In this document: one piece after another, positions 13,327-24,152 of the stretch
How the letters are laid out: every line of letters starts with the position of its first letter
How positions within the stretch are numbered: position 1 is the stretch's first letter
Assembly (NCBI GenBank): GCA_964247055.1
Contig: OZ176052.1
Location: 5,518,001-5,582,000 of the forward strand
Reading direction: 5' to 3'
Source: Paragordius varius
Lineage: Eukaryota > Nematomorpha
Length of the DNA: 64,000 nt
Notes under the pieces: model-generated
Seen by the model: the letters and a program-made list of their open reading frames with translations, nothing else
What the model was told of the DNA's origin: nothing
Databases searched by the model: none
Program-made: the position numbers and the translations under genes

Positions 13327-16300
13327 GCTTCGATCCGGCCTGTACAATATTATTAATAGGGGATATACTTTCATAGCCCGTTAAAATCCTTTGAGGCATA
13401 TATAATACTATAGGCCGCATTTTATAACATAAAAAATATTATGTATTAATCTTTTTTTTGATATGAAATAATGAATATTTACTTTGGACTCTGATGTATT
13501 TTAAACTCTTTTCTAGTCAAGATGAGATGCTAAATAACTAAAAAAAGGTTTATTGAGTAACATATTTTGATTGTTGGAAATTTAAACATAGTACTATTTT
13601 GATTAATGAATAAGTTTGATTGCTGGAAACATTTATATTTACTATTTTGATTGTTAAAATACATGGTTATTATTTTTGATTCTTAATTTATTAATATAAA
13701 ATAAACTAGGTGATAATTTAATTTATAAATATCGCATTTGGTTGTTAAATTAAGATATTTTAGGCGCATGCAAATATTTTTAAAGATATGAAAAACCGCA
13801 TCTCAACCTTTGATGCCGCCATTTTTTTAAATTTTTGGTATATCGTGAATACAACAGACAAATAAATGTATATCATCGTTAAAAAGTATAAATTTATACT
13901 TAGACTTGTTACAACTCACCAGCAATATGATATAAATTGATTTTAATATAAGTGTTCGTTACAATCGTGTTTTGGACCTTATTTTAGTTTCAAAAACTAG
14001 AAAAAAACTGTTAGAATTTCAAGTTTTTAATCTAATGCAGGGAAAAGGGTTTGATAATTAAGTTTTAAACAAAAAAATTTCATAACTATAGTCTGTTAAC
14101 TACTTTAATTCCTGGCATCAAAAACTAACCCAATGTTATCGTGTATAAAAAAATGAAAATGTAATAAACTGTTAATATTTTATGTATAGATTTATTGATG
14201 AATCTATATTATGGTTGAATGCACATAAGAAAACAAGAAGCCCTTTCCCAGGAGGCATAGAAGAAAAAGACTTTATTTTGGATAAAAATTCAAAATCATC
14301 CACGTCCGATTCGAATGCATCTGAAAATTCCGACTTAATTGAATTAGGTATCCTATTTAATAAAACTATCTCATTTTACATTAAAAGTAAAAACATAAAT
14401 TGTATTGACAGAAGAGCTAAGAATCTTATAACACTCGTCTGTTCAGGGCGACAGGGAAGGATGGTGGAATAATTGTCCAATGGATTAAAAACATATGTAT
14501 TCAAGCTCATTTTTCTTCTACTACGTAGAATAAATAAACAACTAAATTGGCCCTTTTAATGTAAGAAAAAAGGCGATATTTAATTACCGAAATGTTTGCC
14601 AATATTTTCACATATATATTAACTTATTCATTTTTTACACCAGCTAAATTAGGCTACAGTGTTAACTTTTTTTGATTGTCAATCGAGAAAATAATGTCTT
14701 TACATGACAGAATGATAACAACAGCTATTTTTTAGCCTCTAATTTATAAAGCCACATTCCCTATCACATGTATTGCAGGCATTTAACTTAACTGACGAAT
14801 AGATTGTTACTGAAATGCAAACTTTTTATTCGCAATGGAATTACTATTTTATAAATAATAAAAAAGCATACAAGGATGATTGTTAATTATTTGTAATCAA
14901 ATTTATAAACTCATATTCATAATACTGATAATATTCCCATGCTTTTATATTTCTTATATGGCGGTAAGACGCCGGACCCTTACACCGTTTAAAAACGGCA
15001 CAATTTTTCCATCATAACTCTCAGCCCTGGGCAAGGAGTTAGTAAAATTTTTGTCCTTAACCTTTAATATAAAAGGAAAAAAGAAATTCTAAACAATTAT
15101 ATGGCGAACACATATTTTTCCGTTTCTATACAATTATTTACTATCTATAAAAATTTAAATTCCCAAAAGCTTACAAACGTTTGATATTTAGACAATATAA
15201 TATATATATATATATATATATATAAGAAGTTGATGACAAAGAAAAAATAGCTGGTAAGATATCTACAAAAATAAGTTCAATTTTGGATTGGTATTATGTG
15301 AAACAAACTATTCTAGCTGGAATCATATCGTAAATAATTTAATTATATTACGTCTAATATTATATTCCAAATATAACTCTTTCTAAATAAAATTACTTTT
15401 TATATAATTAATAATTGTATGTTGTATTTGTCTAGCTTTTTTACAGAATTAATTTATACAACAATGCTTTATGATTCGCATATATTACCTGGGAATCAAT
15501 ATCTAAACTTTGTTTTGTATGGAGCATCTGAAACTTTTATGTGCATATGTGGAACTATCGGTTTAAGGTATAAAAATAGAACTCACAATATATTTTACGA
15601 AATATTTTTAATAAAGAATGACAGGAATTCTTTGCATTTTACCCTATCAGAATATATATATTTTTTCAGGAAATTTTTCCGTTTTTTGTGGCTTACCAAT
15701 TGTCCATTGTGTTATATTACATTTTGGAATCCAAATATATATCCCTGATATTTTTTGTTTTTTGAATGATTATTATGATATTTTTTCCAAATATACGAAA
15801 GCGGTAAAAATAGAACACCTTGAAAAAAAAGACCGGCCAAAAAAATATCTGAAATATTTAAATTTTTCATTTTAGGTATGGAAGAAAATTGCCTATAACT
15901 CTAAGCAACATAGTAATTATACTGACACTTATCACAAAATTTCTAATTAAAGGTAAATTAATATATTAATATAATCCATGCATTGATAATAATTTTGTGG
16001 TTTGCAAGAATATGTTTTCTGTTAATACCAATCCAACAATTTTAAATTTACACTCGTAAATCTTTTCTATGGTCGTATAGTATACCTAGATTATAGAGTA
16101 AAATTCTATTTCTTTTATATTTAAAAGAATTAATATTGAAAATATTAATTTGATTTTTTATAATTTAGTTAAAATAATCAAATGCAATGCAGCTATAAAA
16201 AATAAAAAAATAGTGAAAAATCTTGATATACACAATCACTCATTATATAAAACAATAGTTTTTGTGTCTTTAATAAATGTTATATTTTTTTCGGAACAAT

Positions 16301-19300
16301 CTCTCATATATATTTATAATATATAAATATTTAATTTAATCAATTTATTTTGATTCTCCTAATGTGCCAAAAATCTAAAATACGTAATTATATGTTTAAG
16401 CGTATAATTTCCCTTTTATCCACATCGTTTTCAATAATATTTTCACATTAGAATATATTACACGTGCTCAGCAAAATATAAAGGTTAATGAATCATATAT
16501 CATTAGATATCTAAAAGCCTCAAAATAATGAATATCGAAATGATATATGCGGTTAAAACACTAGAAAAAAGTTATTCTTATTTTATTAGCCAAAAAATCG
16601 CATTTTTTCGCATATAGGTCAAATAAAATTAAATACAATAGTTGAAAACGCGTCAACTAAATTTTATTTGTTCAAATACAGCATAAAAATGATTCTGAAC
16701 GCAAAATATTTGCAACAAAAATTTTACATTTTTTCGGAGGGTCCCAGAAGTCCAAGAATATAAGCTGAAAATCGCACTTTGACATCAAATTTGAATCAAA
16801 AAAACCTATTAATATGCGGTATTAGATTTTAATTTTTATTAAAACAATTATATATTAACTCTATATATAGAGTTTACCCAAATATAGTGCCTTCAAAAAA
16901 AATTTAAGCCTTATATAAAAAAAATTTTTTCGATAATTTGCACCAAAGCGGAAGCTGCGTATAATTTTTTCAAAACATCCAATATATATTATATATACTT
17001 TTTCCATACCATTCGATGAAATTTTTTTTATCATCTCCTAATTTTCCGGTATAAAAGCCAAAATGGCGCCTAAAATATATAATGATGATTTTCGGGTAAA
17101 AAATTCCCTAAATCAAAAATCTAAGATGATAGATCTTTTTTTCCGCATTGAATCGTATGTAAAAATTATAATATATATTGGATGTTTTGTAAAAATACGC
17201 AGCTCCCGCTTTGGTGTTAATTATCAAAAAAAATTTTTTTTAGGCTTAAATTTTTTTGAGACAATATATTGGTTAGACTCTATATATACAGTTTATACAT
17301 GATTGAATCTTTTACCGCATATTAATAGGTTTTTGTGATTCAAATTTGATGTAGAAGTGCGATTTTTAGCTTATATTCTTGGAATTTCTTTTGGAACCTC
17401 CGAAAAAATGTAAAAATTTTTCTTGATAATATGTTGAGTTTAGAATTATCCGTCTATATTGAACAAATAAAATTTAGTTGACGCGTTTTCTCTATTGTAT
17501 TTAATATTATTTGACCTAATATGCGAAAAAATGCGATTTTTTGGCTAATAACAGGTAATCAGAATAAGTTTTTTTCTAGTATTTTAACCGCTATTAGTTA
17601 TCCTGAGACTTTTACCTATCTATTTATGATTCATTAACCTTTATTTTATATCCCCATTTTTGCCGCACTGTTTTATGGCTATTTTCTTTCATCAGTTTTT
17701 GGGCCAATAAAAAATATTTTTGTTTATTAACTTTAACATATTAAAAAAGGTTTCCTATTGACCATTTTATGCGAACGCTATCATAATATTAACTTTTTTT
17801 ACTGTATTTTCATGTTATTATAATATATTTTTAATTAGATCACTCACATTCATTGAACCTTGCATTATTATTGATTATGAGCGTTGCTAATGGAACAGTT
17901 TTGTACATGATTCTACTGTACTTCTCCGAATTGTATCCCACATCTATTAGGTAAATCAATTTTTTAATTTAAAAAAGCTCATTTAATAACGCGGTTTCAG
18001 CCTTTTCCAAATGCTCCGGCCTAGTCATAAGTCATTACTGGTGAAACTATTATAGGACGTCATCGAAAACTACGCAGACGAATAATTTGACACAGGCTAA
18101 ATTTTGTTCATTTGTGACCTAAATTGAGTCCCCCAAAAACTAGCGTCTTAAGCTTATCATCCTTCAGTCATCATTGGTGTGTGTGAAAGTGCTCTATTGG
18201 TTGACACATGTGAAATATGATTTTGAAAATTTAAAAGTTGTGATTTCAATACCAAAGAGAGTGGGCATGTTGGTATATCACACCATGTAAAGGCGATAAT
18301 GTTCAGAAATTATTAGAGTATGGCCTAACTCAATCTCAACGAGCAGAAACATTACATGTGTCGCAAAAAACAATCAGGCCTGCTAGCTCTTGGAAAGATC
18401 AATAAACTTGGTATATGGGTCCCACAAATTCGAATGAACATCAAATCAAAAACCACAAAGTGACTCGTAAACCACTGGTTCAACGGCACGAAGAAAATCA
18501 TTTTTTGTATCAAACTTTAACGGGATATGAGAAGTGATTTTATATATAAATCTAAAACAAAGGCGAAAAATGCGGCAAGAAGACCATACTCTTTGTCTAA
18601 TAGGACCAATGAGGTATTGTACATAATAAATTTTTGAAGCCCAGTAAAACCGTTAATACACAACGCTATCACAACAAAAAAATATTTAACCAATGAATTA
18701 ATCGAAAAACGAAATGGCCCAGATAAGACACAGCAACCGCTTTAAAATTGCTTCAATGGGAAACTTTTCCACATCGGCTCTACCCTACTGATTTTCTGAC
18801 TATACCTTTGCATCGATGGGACACATATTTTTTATGACCCCTTAGTGTGTTATACGATAGTTTTGAAATTACGGCAAAATAAAAACTTTGTATATTTATT
18901 ACTATAAAATATATAATTAACACTTCGATTCAAATTGGGGTATCTAAATACCCCGGACTAAATTTGAGTTAGGATTTTTAAAAAACTAGTGAAGGAAACG
19001 GTCCCAATTTAAATTTATGCTTCTATCCAAATAAAAATTATATAAATATGCCAAAATAACTAAATAAAATTTTGTTTTGAAAAAAATGTTTCATGTCTAA
19101 CTACTTCGAGCCCCATTTTTATTTTACAATTTTTTTTGTAAAATATCGTCTTCATTTAATATTAAGGGTAAAATCAATGCTAATTTTTTATCTAACACTT
19201 CGATTCAAATTGGGGTATTTAAATACCCTAGACTAAATTAGAGTTAGGTTTTTTGAAAAACTACTGAAGGAAACGATCCCAATTTAAATTTATGCTTCTA

Positions 19301-21191
19301 TCCTAATAAAAATAATATAAATATGCCAAAATATCTATTTAAATTTTGTTTTGAAATAAAAGTTCCATGTCAAACTACTTCGACGCCATTTTTATTTTAA
19401 AAATTTTTTGCAAAATATCGTCGTTATTTAATTTTAAGTGTAAAATAAGAGCTAATTTTATATTTAAATTACATCTAACATTGATAGAAATAGAAACGGT
19501 TTATTTTGTATTATTTTTCAATTTTACCATTGCACACATGTCTCGCTGACTAAATTTTTACCTTTCGGTTTTAGCTTAAAATAAGTAAAATCAAGTATTT
19601 TTGAATACAATTTTTTATATATTTCAGTTTATTAATGTTATATAAGTGCAAAATTTTGCCATGGTTTCGATTCCTTCCATATTTTTTAAAGAATTTAATT
19701 TTAAACAGGCCTAGGGTATTTAACTACCCCAATTTGAATCGAAGGACTAAAATGAATGTGTTGTATCCAAGTGTTAAATAACATCTAACATTGATAAAAA
19801 TACAAAAAGCCGTTTATTTTGTATTATTTTTTAATTTTACCATTACACACATGACACGTTGAATAAATTTTTACCTTTCGGTTTTAGCTTAAAAAATTAG
19901 ATTTTGAATAAAACTTTGTATGTATTTCGGTTTATAAATGTTATATAAGTGCAAAATTTTGCCATGGTTCTGATTCCTTCCATATTTTTTAAAGTATTTT
20001 ATTTTAAACAGGCCTGGGGTGTTTAGCTACCCCAATTTGAATCAAAGGACTAAAATAAATGTATTGTATCCAAGTGTTAATACAATACTTTATTATATAC
20101 TATTCATTTTACAAAGTTATTATCAATACAAATTTTTCTGTTAGGAATATTATTTTATTTAAAATTATATTATTAACTTTAGAAATAGTGGAACAGGTAT
20201 TGCCTCCTCCTGTGGCAGGATTGGTGCAATCTTTTCCCCATTCATCTCCCATTTGGTTTATAAATATTTTATTATTTTAGTAAACATACTTCATAATCAT
20301 CCAAAAAACCTTGTCATTCGGTGTTGCAGCATAAATCATTAAAATGTAACATTGCATTACATTTTTTATGTTTATGCTAAAAACCGCAAAAAAGTAAACG
20401 AGTATATACAAAAAATGGGCTGTTTGTTAATATATGTATGAAAATCGATTTAATGAGTATATATATATATATATAAACTGGAAACCAAATTATGGGGACG
20501 CAAAATTGTTTTTAAGATGTGTGATTATGTAATATCATTAGGGCAATCACTCTAAAATTAGCGCTTACCAATGTGTATGTATGATCTTAACCAAACAATA
20601 ATTAAATATTAAATATGCATATAGAAATCATATTTTCATTGAAATTATCTTAAAGGGATATACAATTTTTTTCCTTATTAAAATTCTTCATAAAAAATAT
20701 AAATTGTTAATTATTATGTATTATATGTCAAATTTTTGTGATAAATTTTGAAAAGAAAAGATATACGTTTCTTGCTGTAAATATATTAAATAATAATATT
20801 ATTAAATCAAATTAAATTCGCCTTCTCCTACGTAGAGGCATCTAAATTGAAATTATTTGTAATTTAAAGACTTGATTGATATTATAACATTTTAATTTAA
20901 AATACAATATGTGATAGGTTAAATGATAACCATTCTCAAACCATAAAACCCAATGTTTTATGAACAAATTTAACAAATATTTTTTATAATTATTGTAGAT
21001 TATCCTATAAGAATATATTTAAATATATACTCTAATATCCTATTAATATAACGTTTTAACAAATTAATACTTTTTAGAATAGCAAATACCCTGCAAGCTT
21101 TGGATTATTTATAATGATGTCTTTGGTGATTATATTATGCGTTTGGATGCTGCCTTCCACAAAAAAATCAAAATATTTTTCTGACGAATGA
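11356..21191 (+). CDS. SLC22-type organic ion transporter (MFS, 12 TM)
   Basis: This is a major-facilitator carrier of the organic cation/anion (SLC22) type at the plasma membrane. Ten exons join in frame to 480 residues: 11356-11661, 11934-12167, 12801-12997, 14190-14347, 15227-15253, 15447-15567, 15876-15952, 17839-17950, 20183-20279 and 21078-21191. TM1 is near residues 11-31. A large extracellular loop with several N-glycosylation sites follows. The TM2-3 motif is SDKFGRKYVLGR. The conserved PESPRWL-like site after TM6 reads IDESILWL. TM10 ends SELYPTSIRN, a hallmark of the family, and TM11 carries SCGRIGAIFSPF. The tail is short and basic. Exon 5 is only 27 bp and is the least certain. 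The substrate cannot be read from sequence. Introns carry many repeats (nested MITEs, a SINE, foldback B, a mariner relic and family C). It converges on TRNT1 with 199 bp between the stops. Confidence 0.9.
12354..12774. mobile_element. TA-flanked MITE carrying a second MITE inside it
   Basis: The outer ends are CAGTAACGAGAG (12354) and the complement of a diverged TAGTAACGAGAG (12774), flanked by TA. Inside lie a G-run (about 12382-12400) and a diverged family M1 copy (about 12572-12743, TTATTAATTATTGCCA and a CAGTATGAGTAAGTAT end). The outer element is therefore older than the inner insertion. It sits in the second intron of the SLC22-like gene. The left border of the inner copy is approximate. 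Confidence 0.7.
13291..13323. repeat. TA microsatellite
   Basis: A run of about 16 TA units lies in the third intron of the SLC22-like gene. Similar runs lie near 15200-15222, 20458-20476 and 42447-42470. Confidence 0.9.
14953..15085 (+). mobile_element. tRNA-derived SINE, plus-strand copy
   Basis: The 5' part looks like a tRNA half with an A-box region (ATGGCGGTAAGACGCCGGAC) followed by CCTTACACCG. The middle (TTTTTCCATCAT, CAGCCCTGGGCA) and the tail (GTCCTTAA, then AAAAGGAAAAAAG) match the minus-strand copy at 52636-52795. That copy also keeps a clear B box (AGAGTTCGAACCCC). The B box is lost or decayed here. It lies in the fourth intron of the SLC22-like gene. The tail is A/G-rich, as expected for a retroposed short element. 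Confidence 0.7.
16462..17670. mobile_element. 1.2-kb palindromic foldback element (family B)
   Basis: This nearly complete inverted repeat lies in an intron of the SLC22-like gene. The right end is the complement of CAGTGCGGCAAAAATGGGG. The left end is a decayed version (CACGTGCTCAGCAAAAT). Both are followed by AAAGGTTAATGAATCAT. Further inside, the arms share GCGGTTAAAA, AAAAAATGCGATTTTTTGGC in inverted form, and ACGCGTCAACTAAATTTTAT against ATAAAATTTAGTTGACGCGT. The centre is near 17065. A truncated relative begins at 63660. No protein is encoded. Confidence 0.85.
18170..18870 (+). pseudogene. Decayed mariner transposase
   Basis: Fragments of a mariner-family DD34D transposase can be read in shifting frames. 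They include LGKINKLG followed by WVPH-like residues (the family motif is GkWVPHeL). Next is FLYQTLTGYEK, where the family has FLxRIVTGDEKW. Then come KKTILFV, PSKTVNTQRYH (family: tgxtvNaxxYxxQL), and an LPH-like stretch before YPTDF (family: YSPDLaPsDYhLF). Stops and frameshifts are frequent, so the copy is long dead. The ends were not clearly found. It lies in the large intron 17951-20182 of the SLC22-like gene and could be a relic of a source of transposase for mariner-type MITEs here. Confidence 0.75.
18917..20080 (+). mobile_element. Family C element split by a second family C element
   Basis: The outer copy's left part is 18917-19190, starting TTAACACTTCGATTCAAATT. Its right part is about 19780-20080, ending TGTATCCAAGTGTTAA. 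The left part breaks off at CTAATTTTTTAT, and the right part resumes at ACATCTAACATTGATA. In the intact inner copy these two pieces are adjacent. The outer element was therefore about 570 bp before it was interrupted by a copy of itself. It also lies in the SLC22-like intron. Confidence 0.85.
19193..19777 (+). mobile_element. Complete family C element (nested inner copy)
   Basis: It starts TAACACTTCGATTCAAATTG and ends CCCCAATTTGAATCGAAGG, then TGTATCCAAGTGTTA. Short terminal inverted repeats (TTAACACTTSGA) and a subterminal inverted pair around GGGGTA...TACCCC mark both ends. At ~585 bp it is too small to encode a transposase and shows no long frame. Other copies are at 35629-36202, 48294-48846 and 49878-50428. 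It inserted into an older copy of the same family. Confidence 0.85.
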
Positions 21192-21390
21192 ATATAAATT
21201 TATAGAATGTTATAAGGAATAAACTCAAATATACAGCGTATTTATTTATTATATGTAGCCATTCACAAAATTAAATTACCAAACACATGGAAAAATTCAA
21301 TGTATGTACGTTGATAAATTTGTTTGAGCATTAGAGTAAAATTATAAAAATGACCAATATACCCTTTCAATTAACTGTATTTTAACAAAA

Positions 21391-23925
21391 TTAGGCAGAT
21401 AAATTTGTTGAAGTATGGTGAGTCAATTGTTTATGGTTTAGTTTTGTTTCCAAAATATGTAAGAGATCGGATTTGGTTAATTGAAAATTGGAACGTTTCC
21501 AATCATTTTTGAGCTCTTGTAGGATTAAGGCATACCTAGGCCCCTTAGGGATATCAAAAGATGCAAGATCTGTCCCCCTAATTGGAAAGTGGGGTATGGG
21601 AGTCTCCAAAAATTGCAGTAACAAATCAACTTTACCGGAGTATCTAAGGAATTGAATGATACAATCCCTACAAGTGTTTCGACATTTAGCATCTACCATA
21701 TGATCTATGAAATATTTACAGGACGATAATTGCACTTCCTCCTTATTAATAGCAAAATGTTCTCTCTGCTGAATTATGTATGATGCTATTTGTAATTCAT
21801 GATTGGATAGTTTTATCCGTTGATTAAGTATCTTGAGGTCAGATATGTCATTCAACAAAGCAGTTAAAATTGTAATGGGGTTAATTACTAAATTCGAATG
21901 AAGAGAATGATGTGTAATAGTGTCTTTTCTTGAATTAGAAATACCATTTTCTACAGCCGAGAATATTTGGTAACTTTCGTCTTCAATGTTAACAATTTTT
22001 TCTGTAGTTTCAACATTTTTACAAACACAATTGAGTTCTAGACTACGTTGGGTGGTTAAAATTGGAGGTAAACCCAAGTATGTAGCCACTCCGGTTTCAT
22101 AGATCTTATGGAGTAAGGATGCATTGTGATTCCCTAAACATATCTTTTTTAGTTCTGACCATAACCGTTCACCAGATATACCGCTTAAACCTTGAAAAAA
22201 CACAAATTATATTGAAAAATTATATTAATTTGAAAGTAAATAAAGCAAAAAAATTAATAAAGATGTAATCATTACAGTCATGTATGTTTAGAATTGTCAA
22301 ACATACGTTTTTAATTGATTTTACTTTGTTTTTTATTGTTATTATTTTCGATATGTCAACTTTCAACATGCGCATTTTTAAGCCTTAAAATAATAATAGC
22401 CTATTTATTGTAAACAATTAAAAACAAGATAAAATCAATTAAAAACGAATGTCTGACAATTCTAAACATAGATGACTGTAAGTATATTTCCTTCAAATTA
22501 ATTAGAAACAACCAAAAAAATATGAAAAATTTGTGGCAAGGTGTAAAATGATTTAAGGTATTATAAAAATTACCCGAAGCATTTTTGGCAATTATGTCTA
22601 ACGTTTGTGGTTCATGTAAATCCGGTGCGGAAACAATTTTACCGTAAAATCTGAAGTATCTAAGTATGCGAAGATAATCTTCTTTAATCCGTTTTTCTGC
22701 GTCCCCAACAAAAGCTATGCGATGTTTTTGGAGATCATCATATCCGCCACAAAAATCGTATAAATTACCTGCAAAATCTAAGTATTTTAAAAAGTGAAAA
22801 TGTTATTTGATGAAAATAATTTAAAAACTAAATCTAAAAAAAACGGAATTAATACATGCCGACCAAATCCAAAAAAGTAGCAGTCACTTTTAGATATTCT
22901 GCAAAAAATCTATGCAAGGAATTTTTTGACAAGGCAAGTGAAAATTTAAACCCTAATCTCAACTTATATACAATGTATTTTGGGAAGATTATAGTAAACT
23001 TCAATATTAAAGTGTTTAAGCCCAGTTACCACCAATTTACATACCATTTAAAACCTAATTCACCCTTGAATTTTTTTATTTACTTTAACATATAGAATTA
23101 ACACTCGAGCAATTCACCCTTAAAAAAATTATGCTTTTTTGAATATCAAAAATTACTTATAATATGGTTTGGTTAAAATTAATATATACAGTAAAAATAA
23201 TAAAATATGCCATATAAAATTTCTTATTATATTAGACAAAAAACAATTTATTTTTACTAGGGTGAATTTGAAGTCAAAATGGTATATATGCATAAAAAAG
23301 TACCCAAAAACATAGAATTGATTGTCAAATCTCGACGGTGTGCGTCTAAAGACCAATCCTCAGTGAATTCAACTTGAGCATGGCGTCCATCAGTTATTTT
23401 ATCAATTCTCAAAGTGGTAATTTCGTAATTTACTCTTTTATTTCAAAAAAAAAATTTAAATTTTTTAAAAAACGATATTAAATATTATACAAAAATTTAC
23501 TTATCGTTGATTCGTATGGTTATGGTTCCATGTTTTTCGCCATTTTTATTTAATATGCGAATTTTTTCAGCGGTAAATATATTTTTCATAGCAGACGGCA
23601 AAGCATTGGTAGCAAAATCCAGGTCCTCGGGAACTTTCCCCATGATAATATCTCTAACAGGGCCGCCAGACAAACAAATTTGGTAACGATTTTTAGCAAA
23701 AATTTTACTTAGTAATTCAAGTTCAGGAGTAAATATTGCTTTAAAATTGGGGTATTTGGAAATGTTCATTTGGAAATTTGCACGTTTAAGATAGGATATG
23801 GTATTTGTGCTGTATCTTTGGTTTAAATTAATGCTTATATCATTATTCAACAGCGGTAAAATGTCTTTTATTATTGTTACTAGGGGTTTTTTGATTATCA
23901 AAAATGGTTTTAGGAATGTTTGCAT
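21391..23925 (-). CDS. TRNT1: CCA-adding tRNA nucleotidyltransferase, mitochondrial/cytosolic
   Basis: This enzyme adds CCA to tRNA 3' ends in mitochondria and cytosol. Four exons join in frame: 23925-23501, 23434-23304, 22768-22574 and 22190-21391. Class II catalytic motifs are all present: [12 protein letters not shown] with EDLDFAT (nucleotide and metal binding), [12 protein letters not shown] (base-recognition RRD), [15 protein letters not shown], and [17 protein letters not shown]. The C-terminal helical tRNA-binding part has diverged more but ends in a family-like KSDLLHILE region. From the upstream Met at 23925 the protein is 516 residues, with a basic, hydrophobic leader that could target mitochondria. 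From the internal Met at 23769 (MNISKYPNF) it is 464, closer to the family. The longer form overlaps SMIM12 by 83 bp in another frame. Two small MITEs sit in its introns. Confidence 0.94.
22275..22477. mobile_element. 203-bp TA-flanked palindromic MITE (family M2)
   Basis: It begins CAGTCATGTATGTTTAGAAT and ends with the complement of CAGTCATCTATGTTTAGAAT, with TA on both sides (22273-22274 and 22478-22479). The arms also share CAATTAAAAAC and GATTTTA. It sits in the intron between TRNT1 exons 22574-22768 and 21391-22190. The terminal CAGTCATGTAT is shared with the element at 37801-38028, but the interiors differ. Confidence 0.85.
23041..23286. mobile_element. MITE with repeated subterminal motif (family E), TRNT1 intron
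   Basis: The left end is ATACCATTTA followed by spaced AATTCACCCTT repeats. The right end is AGGGTGAATTTGAAGTCAAA, then TGGTATA. It is about 246 bp, noncoding, and related to 29118-29402 and 39332-39600. Confidence 0.75.
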
Positions 23926-24127
23926 TTAGATCCGTAGTATTTGTACTTTCAGTTTGGTGGCGTTGAAGCCGTTTTTCATCAATCGTTTTTCCAAATATAT
24001 TATCTAAATTTCTTTGCTTACGATAGCGACTTTCCAAAGTATACCCTATATAACCAACTACAATTGTAAAAGGTAATAGAATATATGGTGATTTTTGAGT
24101 TACAACTTTAATCAGAGTAGACCACAT
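23843..24127 (-). CDS. SMIM12: Small integral membrane protein 12
   Basis: This is a 94-residue single-exon protein of a small conserved animal family whose role is poorly known. It starts MWSTLIKVVTQKSPYI and has one hydrophobic segment (ILLPFTIVVGYIGYTL). A basic, hydrophilic tail follows. This matches SMIM12 in start, spacing (MW...YI..P...VVG..GY.LE) and length (human 92). Its start codon lies 25 bp from the AIFM1 start on the other strand. Its 3' end lies inside, or just before, the TRNT1 coding region on the same strand. SMIM12 and TRNT1 may therefore share a transcript. The tail beyond the membrane segment is diverged. Confidence 0.87.
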   Translation of the reverse strand: MWSTLIKVVTQKSPYILLPFTIVVGYIGYTLESRYRKQRNLDNIFGKTIDEKRLQRHQTESTNTTDLNANIPKTIFDNQKTPSNNNKRHFTAVE

Positions 24128-24152
24128 TGAAAATCCATGAATTCATAAAGAC
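24128..24152. promoter_or_regulatory. 25-bp gap between divergent start codons (SMIM12 / AIFM1)
   Basis: Only 25 bp separate the ATG of SMIM12 (-) and the ATG of AIFM1 (+). A conventional bidirectional promoter with two 5' UTRs does not fit here. Either each transcript starts within the other gene's coding sequence, or 5' leaders come from distant or trans-spliced exons. No TATA-type motif is evident. Confidence 0.6.

Noticed and set aside
14953-15085. A true tRNA gene
   Set aside because: The tRNA resemblance covers only the head, the acceptor stem is absent, and the body repeats at 52636-52795, which fits a SINE.
17063-17302. 79-codon open frame
   Set aside because: It lies at the centre of the family B palindrome and mirrors the opposite arm; no protein resemblance.
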